Below are positions 33,111 to 39,134 of a stretch of DNA of 39,134 nucleotides, one piece after another (within the stretch, counting starts at the first letter, position 1; each line of letters opens with the position of its first letter). The stretch is from an uncultured Erysipelotrichaceae bacterium (GTDB lineage Bacteria; Bacillota_I; Bacilli_A; Erysipelotrichales; Coprobacillaceae). The position numbers were made by a program, and so were the translations under genes. The DNA lies in the NCBI GenBank assembly GCA_900538465.1, contig UPXV01000026.1, positions 1 through 39,134 of the forward strand. The letters are read 5' to 3'. The notes under the pieces were generated by a model. It was not told the origin of the DNA, did not search any database, and saw only the letters and a list, made by a program, of their open reading frames with translations.

Positions 33111-33374
33111 CTAATGAGTGTCATTATCTTCTTCATCAACCACTTTATAATCAACATCAATAATATCAGGATTATCATTTTGTTGATTTTGATAGGTTGA
33201 TTCATAATATGTTTGTTCTTGTGTTTCGTTGTGATCTCTTTTCTTAAAAATGATTTTGATAATTGAAACAATAACAATCACAGGAATCAAATAAATTAAA
33301 AATGGTAAAAAGAATTTTAATGCAAGCATTACTAAAATTAAAAAGCAAAATAAATATATAAAACCATATCCCAT
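33111..33374 (-). CDS. Small membrane protein with acidic tail
   Basis: The 87-residue protein has two hydrophobic segments with hardly any gap (about 4-22 and 24-43), a short basic stretch KKRDH and then a polar, glutamine- and aspartate-rich tail ending DYKVVDEEDNDTH. I recognise no family. The SD AAGGAGA lies 6 nt before the ATG. It is the first gene of a three-gene unit (with the zinc-ribbon protein and the 117-residue protein) downstream of an inverted repeat at the promoter. Confidence 0.75.
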   Translation of the reverse strand: MGYGFIYLFCFLILVMLALKFFLPFLIYLIPVIVIVSIIKIIFKKRDHNETQEQTYYESTYQNQQNDNPDIIDVDYKVVDEEDNDTH

Positions 33375-33393
33375 AAATGTTCTCCTTTATTTT

Positions 33394-33430
33394 CATTTAT
33401 AGTCTATATGACAAATATAAACTATAAATG
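33394..33430 (-). promoter_or_regulatory. Perfect 10-bp inverted repeat over a promoter, probable operator
   Basis: Arms CATTTATAGT (33394-33403) and ACTATAAATG (33421-33430) are perfect complements, 17 bp apart. On the minus strand the arms overlap a TATAAA -10 (33396-33401) and a weak TAGTTT -35 (33419-33424). It lies at the end of the XRE regulator gene and in front of the three-gene membrane unit. No T run, so not a terminator. Confidence 0.6.
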
Positions 33431-33661
33431 AACTGTTTCGTCAATTTCATCATGCCATATAAATAAATAATGAACAGGGACTTTTAATCCCCAAGCAAAT
33501 TTTTCAACAACTTTTAAAGTAATATTTCTTCTTCCTCTTTCAACATCTGAAACATAGTTTTTGGAAAGTTGGCATCGAAAAGCCAATTCTTCTTGAGAGA
33601 TATTATCTCTTAAGCGAAGTTCTTTGATTCTTCGTCCAAATTTCATATTAATATTTTCCAT
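33422..33661 (-). CDS. XRE-family HTH regulator (controller-protein-like)
   Basis: The 79-residue protein is one helix-turn-helix domain: FGRRIKELRLRDNISQEELAFRCQLSKNYVSDVERGRRNITLKVVEKFAWGLKVPVHYLF. The ISQEELAF...YVSDVERGRRNITL pattern resembles restriction-modification controller (C) proteins, but no restriction or methylase gene is nearby. Three in-frame ATGs exist; the one at 33670 is too close to the SD GGAG (33672-33675), so 33661, 10 nt away and one base past the whiA stop, is preferred. It may be translationally coupled to whiA. The inverted repeat at its 3' end (33394-33430) is a plausible target. Confidence 0.85.
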   Translation of the reverse strand: MENINMKFGRRIKELRLRDNISQEELAFRCQLSKNYVSDVERGRRNITLKVVEKFAWGLKVPVHYLFIWHDEIDETVHL

Positions 33662-33662
33662 A

Positions 33663-34610
33663 TTAATCATTCTCCAGTTGTCTTAATTTTTGTGCTTCTT
33701 CTTTAATTTTTGCAAATCGATGATGTAATCCAGACTTACTGATAGATTTTCCTGTTTGTTGAAGATAAGCTTCAGCCAACTCGTTTAAAGTTAATTCTGG
33801 ATTTTCCAATCTTAATAATGCGACTGTTTGTGTTTTATCATCTAAGATTTCAATTCCTGCTTTATCAATTACATATGCAATATCTTCTATTTGAGCACTT
33901 GATGCACTCATTGCCTTCACTTCATTAGCAATATCACAATTATTCCAACGATTTACTGTATTGGCCATAGAACGATCAATCCGTGTCATTTCAAAATCCA
34001 TTACAGATTGAGAAGCACCAATTGCTCTTAAAAAATCCCCAATCTTTTCAGCTGATTTTAAATAAACAACATATTTATTGCGACGTTTAATCATTTTTGC
34101 ATTCAATTCATAATGATTCATTAATCCTTCTATAAACAATGCATAATCTTCTTCATTAACACTCATTTCTAAATGGTAATTTGATGTATCAGGATTATTC
34201 ACACTTCCACAGGCTAAAAAAACACCTGCAAGATATGCTCGTTTTTGAGCATCTGTTTCTAAAAGCTGCTGATCTGGTAAACTAGAAATCCCAATTCCTT
34301 CCATAAGATGCAAATCATCAAGAATCTCTCTTGCTTTAGAAACCATTAAAATATAAACATTATTCTTCTTTAACTTCATTTTTCTAGAAACTCTAAACTC
34401 AATATGAGGTTGATAGAGATCTTTTAATAATTTATGCAGTTTTGAAGCAATCTTCGCATTTTCAGTACGAAGTGTTAGTGATAAACCAGATTGGTTTAAA
34501 GAAAGTGTTCCCACAATTTTAATCATGGCACAAAGAATTGCTCTTTCACAATCAAAATCAAAATCATTAAAAACAATTTCTTCTTTGACAACCCTAGAAA
34601 ATGATATCAC
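33663..34610 (-). CDS. whiA: WhiA-family DNA-binding regulator
   Basis: The 315-residue protein has the WhiA layout: an N-terminal degenerate LAGLIDADG homing-endonuclease-like domain (about 80-200, with RAYLAGVFLACGSVNNP), and a C-terminal helix-turn-helix (about 230-305, with LTLNELAEAYLQQTGKSISKSGLHHRFAKI). It controls cell division or chromosome-linked functions in Gram-positive bacteria. It begins with GTG (34608-34610), 6 nt from the SD GGAGGG, which overlaps the rapZ stop. In most Firmicutes yvcK separates rapZ and whiA; here they are only 12 nt apart. Confidence 0.94.
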   Translation of the reverse strand: MISFSRVVKEEIVFNDFDFDCERAILCAMIKIVGTLSLNQSGLSLTLRTENAKIASKLHKLLKDLYQPHIEFRVSRKMKLKKNNVYILMVSKAREILDDLHLMEGIGISSLPDQQLLETDAQKRAYLAGVFLACGSVNNPDTSNYHLEMSVNEEDYALFIEGLMNHYELNAKMIKRRNKYVVYLKSAEKIGDFLRAIGASQSVMDFEMTRIDRSMANTVNRWNNCDIANEVKAMSASSAQIEDIAYVIDKAGIEILDDKTQTVALLRLENPELTLNELAEAYLQQTGKSISKSGLHHRFAKIKEEAQKLRQLEND

Positions 34611-34622
34611 TCTTAACCCTCC

Positions 34623-35471
34623 TTAATGATCAGCATCACGATGCCATTTATAAACTTGATAATATTTTGAATAATACTCAGCAAAATAATTTGTTAATGT
34701 AACTGAACGATGTTGTCCACCAGTACATCCAATCCCTATAATCATTTGCATTTTTCCTTCTTCTTCATATTTTTTTAATAAATAATCATAATAAGTAATT
34801 GTCTTCTCAATAAATTCTTGTGTTTCTGGTTGTTCCATAACATAATCATAGACTTCTTTATCATTCCCTGTTTGACTTCTTAATTTCTCAATATAAAAGG
34901 GATTTGGTAAGAAACGAACATCTAATAATAAATCAGCATCACGTGGAACACCATGTTTATAACCAAATGAAACAAATGAAACTCTAAATGTATCTTGATT
35001 TCCTTTATGAAAATAAACTTCTAACTTATCTTGTAATTTAGCTGGTTTTAATAACGTTGTATCAATCACAACATTTGCTAACTTACTAATTGGATCAGCC
35101 ATCTCTCTTTCAAAATTAATAGCTTCTGTTAATGATGAAGTAATATTACTAATCATAAGTGGATGAGAACGTCTTGTTTGTTTATAACGTGAAAGTAAAA
35201 CTTCATCTTCACAATCTAAGAAGATAACTGTTAAATCCACCCAATCCATATTTGATAAAACACGAACTGCTAAAATGGCATCTCCCAGTGACACTGCCAT
35301 TGCAACTTTTGCATACTTTGTTGACGTACGTAATAAATCTCCAAATTCTTTTAATAAAGCGACTGGATAATTATCAATACAACGATACTCCATATTTTCA
35401 AAAATAGCCATTGCCTGTGTTTTCCCTGCTCCTGACATTCCTGTGACAACGACAACTTCAATCTTATCCAT
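34623..35471 (-). CDS. rapZ: RapZ/YvcJ-type RNase adapter, P-loop protein
   Basis: The 282-residue protein has the Walker A motif GMSGAGKTQ (11-19), a central Walker B region FLDCEDE near 84-90, and the C-terminal IGIGCTGGQHRSVTL (about 245-260), the RapZ signature that binds sugar phosphate/RNA in E. coli. In Bacillota the protein (YvcJ) is linked to competence and nucleotide sensing. The SD GGAG lies 8 nt upstream. It is the first gene of the rapZ-whiA-XRE string; a weak -10-like TATAAA precedes it. Confidence 0.94.
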   Translation of the reverse strand: MDKIEVVVVTGMSGAGKTQAMAIFENMEYRCIDNYPVALLKEFGDLLRTSTKYAKVAMAVSLGDAILAVRVLSNMDWVDLTVIFLDCEDEVLLSRYKQTRRSHPLMISNITSSLTEAINFEREMADPISKLANVVIDTTLLKPAKLQDKLEVYFHKGNQDTFRVSFVSFGYKHGVPRDADLLLDVRFLPNPFYIEKLRSQTGNDKEVYDYVMEQPETQEFIEKTITYYDYLLKKYEEEGKMQMIIGIGCTGGQHRSVTLTNYFAEYYSKYYQVYKWHRDADH

Positions 35472-35548
35472 TCTCCCATCTCCTTTGTTTATACTATATC
35501 AAATTTCCAACCATAAGTGTACCGTTTTTTTCATTTTCCAAGATTTCA

Positions 35549-35576
35549 CAAAAAGGAAGACCTTGCGATCTTCCTA
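35549..35576 (-). terminator. Terminator of ppaX-like/trxB
   Basis: A 9-bp stem (35554-35562 with 35567-35575, one wobble, loop of four) followed by five T on the minus strand. It overlaps the trxB stop codon (35574-35576). Confidence 0.88.
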
Positions 35577-36476
35577 CTTTAATAATGATGCTATATATTG
35601 ACCTGCAATGGCTCCATCATTTGCTGCAGTCACAACTTGTCTTAGATTTTTTGCTGTGACGTCTCCCCCAGCAAAAACACCTTTGACTTTTGTTTCTTGA
35701 TTTTCATCAACTTCAATATATGCATGTTCATTAACAATTCCTAAATCTTTCACAAATTCACTAATTGGATCTAATCCAATAAATGGGAAAATACCATCTG
35801 TTGGAATTGTTGAAAGTTCTCCTGTCTGAGAATCAGAAACAACCAAACCAGTTACCTTATTATCAGTGATTTCAATAGATGAAGGTTTCTTTAAATAATG
35901 CATTTCAATATTCTCTTTTTGATTTAATTTATCAATCAAATAACGATCAGCACGCAAAACATCACGACGAACAATCACATGCACTTGACTTGCAATATCG
36001 CTTAAATAAATAGACTCTTCAATAGCGGAATTTCCTCCACCAACAACACAGACAACTTTATTTTTAAAGAATGGTCCATCACAAACAGCACAATAAGAAA
36101 CACCTCTACCACTCATCTCTTCTTCACCAGGAATTCCCATTTTTCTTTCTTTTGTTCCAGTAGCAATAAATACATAACGTGCTTCGTATTGCTTATCTCC
36201 AACATAAACAATCTTATGATCATCTTTGTTTTCAATATGTGTAACTTCACCATATTCATACTTTGCGCCAAAAGATAAACATTGTTCATACATAGAATAT
36301 GCTAATTCTGGCCCTTTTTTCATCATCCCTGGATAGTTTTCAATTTCCGCTGTTAAATTCATTTTTCCTCCAGGTGCACCACCATCTAAAACAATGACAC
36401 TTGCTCCAGCACGTGATGCATATAAAGCAGCAGTCAATCCTGCTGGTCCTGCTCCAATTACAATTAAATCAGTCAT
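35574..36476 (-). CDS. trxB: Thioredoxin reductase
   Basis: The 300-residue flavoprotein transfers electrons from NADPH to thioredoxin. It has the FAD motif VIGAGPAGLTAALYASRAG (6-24), the redox-active CAVCDG near 133, the NADPH motif VVGGGNSAIEE (about 145), and the C-terminal GVFAGGDVTAKNLRQVVTAANDGAIAG FAD-binding segment. Two ATGs exist; the one at 36476 (MTDLIVIGAG) is better spaced from the SD AAGGG than 36482. Its start lies inside the 3' end of the HAD gene, so they are translationally coupled. Confidence 0.95.
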   Translation of the reverse strand: MTDLIVIGAGPAGLTAALYASRAGASVIVLDGGAPGGKMNLTAEIENYPGMMKKGPELAYSMYEQCLSFGAKYEYGEVTHIENKDDHKIVYVGDKQYEARYVFIATGTKERKMGIPGEEEMSGRGVSYCAVCDGPFFKNKVVCVVGGGNSAIEESIYLSDIASQVHVIVRRDVLRADRYLIDKLNQKENIEMHYLKKPSSIEITDNKVTGLVVSDSQTGELSTIPTDGIFPFIGLDPISEFVKDLGIVNEHAYIEVDENQETKVKGVFAGGDVTAKNLRQVVTAANDGAIAGQYIASLLK

Positions 36477-37125
36477 TTTCATTCACCCTTTCTATAAAAT
36501 CTATAATCTCATCCATTTGATCAATCATCAAATCAGGATGTAATGCTTCTATTTCTTTTGTTCCTTTTGGTGTCCATTTTACACCAATGGTATAAGCATT
36601 GGCATTTTTCCCTGCTAAAATATCACTTGTATTATCACCAATATAAACAGCTTTATGACAAGAAGTCTTTTCTAATACCTTATAAATCCCTTCAGGATCA
36701 GGTTTCACATTCTCTACATTATCCATTCCTAATACAACATCAAAATAATCAGTTAATTCAAACAAATTCAATCCTAAATAAGCTGCCATTGAAAACTTTG
36801 TTGTCACAACACCTAAAGGATACCCTTTTTGTTTTAATATTTCCAATGTTTCTTTCACCATTGGATAAATCGTTACAAAATCCTCATGATGAGCATGATT
36901 ATATTCACGATAATATTCTATCAATTCCTCTATCATTGTTTTTGGAAAATATCTTTGAAAAGTCGCATGCAAACTTGGACCTAAAAATGATAAATATTCT
37001 TCTTCGCTCAATTGATAATCAGGTTTATATTTGGCAAAGACATGTTCAAATGATTTTTTTATTAATAAATCAGTATTCAATAAAGTTCCATCCAAATCAA
37101 ATACAATTGCTAAATCTTTTTTCAT
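36469..37125 (-). CDS. HAD-family phosphatase, PpaX/Gph-like
   Basis: The 218-residue protein has HAD subfamily IA motifs: motif I FDLDGTLLNTD (9-19), motif II VTTKF near 109, the lysine of KPDPEGI near 141 and motif III YIGDNTSDILAGKNA near 160. A helical cap (about 20-85) carries substrate specificity. Closest types are PpaX (pyrophosphatase linked to HPr kinase) and phosphoglycolate phosphatase; the true substrate is unclear. A promoter with an extended -10 TGTTATAAT precedes it (about 37142-37150, with TTTCAA 17 bp away). First gene of the trxB pair. Confidence 0.85.
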   Translation of the reverse strand: MKKDLAIVFDLDGTLLNTDLLIKKSFEHVFAKYKPDYQLSEEEYLSFLGPSLHATFQRYFPKTMIEELIEYYREYNHAHHEDFVTIYPMVKETLEILKQKGYPLGVVTTKFSMAAYLGLNLFELTDYFDVVLGMDNVENVKPDPEGIYKVLEKTSCHKAVYIGDNTSDILAGKNANAYTIGVKWTPKGTKEIEALHPDLMIDQMDEIIDFIERVNEND

Positions 37126-37141
37126 AAATTCCTCCTAGTCG

Positions 37142-37171
37142 CATTATAACACACTCTTTTCTTTCTTGAAA
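37142..37171 (-). promoter_or_regulatory. Promoter of the HAD-trxB unit
   Basis: On the minus strand TATAAT (37142-37147) with TG at the extended -10 position and a weak TTTCAA 17 bp upstream. Confidence 0.6.
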
Positions 37172-37198
37172 TCATTTTGCTTATGCTTTTATGATTTC

Positions 37199-37224
37199 AA
37201 AAAAATAGGTCACTAAGACCTATT
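37199..37224 (-). terminator. Terminator of the Cof/hisC unit
   Basis: A perfect 8-bp stem (37204-37211 with 37217-37224, loop of five) followed by seven T on the minus strand. The hisC stop TAG lies in the hairpin. Confidence 0.9.
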
Positions 37225-38271
37225 CAATAATTCTTTCAATGTTTTTACTAATGTTTCCATTTGTTGCCTTGTTCCAATTGTAATTCGTAAATATTGATTA
37301 ATTCTTGGTTTATCAAAATAACGAACCAATATCCCCTGTTGTCTTAACTGAGTAAAAAGAACTTTTGCATCATATTGAGGATGTGTTACAAAGATAAAAT
37401 TAGCATATGAATCAGGCATTTCAAACCCTAATTCTTTTAATGCTTTTTTTGTATATTCTCTAGTTTCAATAATCTTTTGAGCATTGTCCTTAATATAATC
37501 ACTATCTTCCATACTAGCTTTTCCAATCACTTGTGCCAATCTATCTATTGGATAAGAGTTAAATGAATTTTTAACATCATATAATTTTGATATCAAAGTT
37601 GGATTTCCTAATGCAACACCTAAACGGATTCCTGCTAAAGAACGGAATTTAGAGAAAGTTTGAATAATTAATAAATTTTCATATTTTTCTAATAAAGCAA
37701 TAGCACTTTCTCCTCCAAAATCAATATACGCTTCATCAATCACAACAACACTTTCTTGATTATGTTTTAAAATATCTTCGATAAAATCTAATGTGACTAA
37801 CAAACCTGTTGGTGCGTTTGGATTTGGGAAAATAATTCCAGAATTTTTTTGATAATAATCTTCTTTAACAATTTCAAAATGTTCATTTAAAGGAATCTTA
37901 TGATAATTCATACCATACAATTCACAATAAACTGGATAAAAAGAATAACTGATATCAGGGAAAAGAATAGGTTCATCCCCATTAAAACATGTTAAAAATG
38001 TTAAAGCTAAAACTTCATCAGATCCATTCCCTAAGAAAACATGATCAGCAGATATGTTATGATACTTAGCAATGCTTTCTCTTAATTCATCTGCATCTGG
38101 TTGTGGATATAAAGGTAAAAGTCTAAAATCAAATTGAGCAATGGCTTCTTTCACTTTGATTCCTGGATCATAAGGATTCTCATTTGTATTCAATTTAATA
38201 AGATTTTTAATCTTAGGCTGTTCTCCTGCTTGATAAGGTTCTACCTTTCTTAATTTATCTTGCCAACTCAT
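37213..38271 (-). CDS. hisC: Histidinol-phosphate aminotransferase
   Basis: The 352-residue class I/II PLP enzyme converts imidazole-acetol phosphate to histidinol phosphate. It has LNTNENPYDPG near 28, GNGSDE near 80, FPNPNAPTG near 148, the PLP-contacting DEAYIDFGGE near 178, the Schiff-base lysine in IQTFSKFRSLAGIRLG (about 205-220) and the C-terminal LVRYFDKP and LRITIGT. No other his genes are in the window, so it may also serve phenylalanine/tyrosine transamination. It starts one base after the HAD gene stop and shares its transcript. Confidence 0.93.
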   Translation of the reverse strand: MSWQDKLRKVEPYQAGEQPKIKNLIKLNTNENPYDPGIKVKEAIAQFDFRLLPLYPQPDADELRESIAKYHNISADHVFLGNGSDEVLALTFLTCFNGDEPILFPDISYSFYPVYCELYGMNYHKIPLNEHFEIVKEDYYQKNSGIIFPNPNAPTGLLVTLDFIEDILKHNQESVVVIDEAYIDFGGESAIALLEKYENLLIIQTFSKFRSLAGIRLGVALGNPTLISKLYDVKNSFNSYPIDRLAQVIGKASMEDSDYIKDNAQKIIETREYTKKALKELGFEMPDSYANFIFVTHPQYDAKVLFTQLRQQGILVRYFDKPRINQYLRITIGTRQQMETLVKTLKELLNRS

Positions 38272-38272
38272 A

Positions 38273-39058
38273 TTATTCTCCTTTCAACATATCTTCTATA
38301 ACTTCATAAACATAATTCACCTGATGTTGTGTATGCTTTGCGATTTCGTGATTAACATGATGAAAAGTATATGCATGATCTGCCACTTCAAACATTGAAA
38401 TATCATTAAAAGAATCTCCAATGCAGTAAGTTTCTAACTCTTTATTTAACAATGATTTTAAAGTCAATATTCCATTCCCTTTACTACATCCTTGGGCAGT
38501 AATATCTAGATAATGAGTATTCAATGTTCCCACTGCAGTCTCATGAAAATGATCTTCAATATATTTTTGAACAGTTAAAATATCATCAACTTCTTCGTTC
38601 ATTTGATGAGTTGCGATAATATCAAAATCCTCTGCCTTTAAATATTCCTCCATAAAATCACGATCTGTCACTTCTTGAAATCCATGATGAGTATGTTCAA
38701 CAGTCTTCCCATTATGATAACCAAGTGTGCGCTCACCATTGAAAAAGAAAGTAAATGTATCTGGAATTTGAATACAAAACTCAATAATCTTTCTTCCCAC
38801 CTGTTGCGGTATAACTTTCTTAAAAAGTTCATTTCCTTCTTTATCAACAATATGTGCTCCATTGTTTAATACAAGATAATCATAAGGAAATTGATGTCGT
38901 TCAATACAAAAATGAGCTTCTTGATAATTACGTCCAGTATCAAAAGCTATTAAATGTCCTTGTTTTTTTAACTCTTTTAACATTTCACAATCTTTTTCAT
39001 GTCTTACCTCATTAAAATCAATGATTGTTCCATCCATATCACTAAATAATATTTTCAT
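38273..39058 (-). CDS. HAD superfamily hydrolase, Cof subfamily
   Basis: The 261-residue protein has HAD motif I FSDMDGTIIDFNE (5-17), motif II FDTGR near 43, the K of CSKGNGIL near 192, and motif III IGDSFNDISMFEVADHAYTF (about 214-233), with a large C2 cap between (about 85-185), as in Cof-type sugar-phosphate and flavin phosphatases. The substrate is not known. The frame extends to 39130, but the SD GGGGG at 39065-39069 fits the ATG at 39058 and homology starts there. A TATAAT-like sequence lies upstream near 39085. It is followed by hisC with a 1-nt gap. Confidence 0.88.
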   Translation of the reverse strand: MKILFSDMDGTIIDFNEVRHEKDCEMLKELKKQGHLIAFDTGRNYQEAHFCIERHQFPYDYLVLNNGAHIVDKEGNELFKKVIPQQVGRKIIEFCIQIPDTFTFFFNGERTLGYHNGKTVEHTHHGFQEVTDRDFMEEYLKAEDFDIIATHQMNEEVDDILTVQKYIEDHFHETAVGTLNTHYLDITAQGCSKGNGILTLKSLLNKELETYCIGDSFNDISMFEVADHAYTFHHVNHEIAKHTQHQVNYVYEVIEDMLKGE

Positions 39059-39134
39059 ATATATCCCCCAACTCCATTTTTTCATATTATATAAGATTGT
39101 ATATAAAAAAGAAATAAGAAACTCATCCATTTTT

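Noticed and set aside
33422..33670. Restriction-modification controller protein
   Set aside because: The HTH resembles C proteins, but no methylase or nuclease gene is present and the gene is attached to whiA, so a restriction system is not supported.
36543..37127. Plus-strand open frame of 194 codons
   Set aside because: It is exactly antisense to the HAD phosphatase, has no SD, and its composition (runs of L, H, Q, S) is typical of a shadow frame.
1..39134. CRISPR array, tRNA or rRNA genes, insertion sequence or prophage
   Set aside because: I saw no regularly spaced repeats, no cloverleaf sequences, no transposase or integrase and no terminal inverted repeats.

Overview
The window is AT-rich DNA with strong purine-rich Shine-Dalgarno (SD) sequences, TTGACA/TATAAT promoters, a leucine T-box leader, whiA/rapZ and an RpiR regulator. 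This is a low-GC Bacillota chromosome. The gene content (CarD-like regulator, clostridial/archaeal-type LeuC/LeuD, long LeuA, gut-type PTS permease) fits an anaerobic gut Firmicute, perhaps Erysipelotrichia/Coprobacillaceae; that placement is inference. Almost every gene is on the minus strand. The plus-strand genes are a rhodanese, two tiny toxins and a yieK-like/RDD/rpiR group.

Layout. 1-2.9 kb: pgk-tpiA and a CarD-like regulator. 2.9-6.8 kb: a rhodanese, then an HscC-type Hsp70, a membrane-anchored divergent J-protein and a YbaK-type deacylase. 6.8-7.7 kb: a tandem pair of type I toxin-antitoxin modules, each with a 40-residue holin-like toxin, a conserved SD-sequestering leader and an antisense RNA with a consensus promoter, plus remnants of a third copy. 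7.7-13.6 kb: a TIM-barrel-like protein, a CtpE-like P-type ATPase and a large membrane/DUF1963 protein. 13.8-17.8 kb: an orphan PTS EIIC diverging from a YieK-like sugar-phosphate enzyme, with an RDD protein and an RpiR regulator and three matching palindromes. 17.8-27.7 kb: a T-box-controlled leuA-ilvN-ilvC-leuC-leuD-leuB-ilvD-ilvB operon, complete for leucine and valine except the aminotransferase. 27.8-28.9 kb: a probably broken ABC permease. 28.9-31.4 kb: murF-ddl (cell wall). 31.4-33.4 kb: a small-membrane/zinc-ribbon cluster next to an XRE regulator with a perfect 10-bp inverted repeat at the promoter. 33.4-39.1 kb: rapZ-whiA (no yvcK between), a PpaX-like phosphatase with trxB, and a Cof-type HAD phosphatase with hisC.

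The most interesting part is the duplicated toxin-antitoxin locus at 6.8-7.7 kb. The non-coding leader is far better conserved than the toxin coding sequence, and it can fold into two mutually exclusive structures, one of which hides the ribosome binding site. The PTS/yieK/rpiR locus is next: it carries shared palindromes and an 18-19 nt complementarity between the EIIC mRNA 3' end and the predicted 5' end of the yieK mRNA. All functional calls come from reading the sequence; no database search was run.
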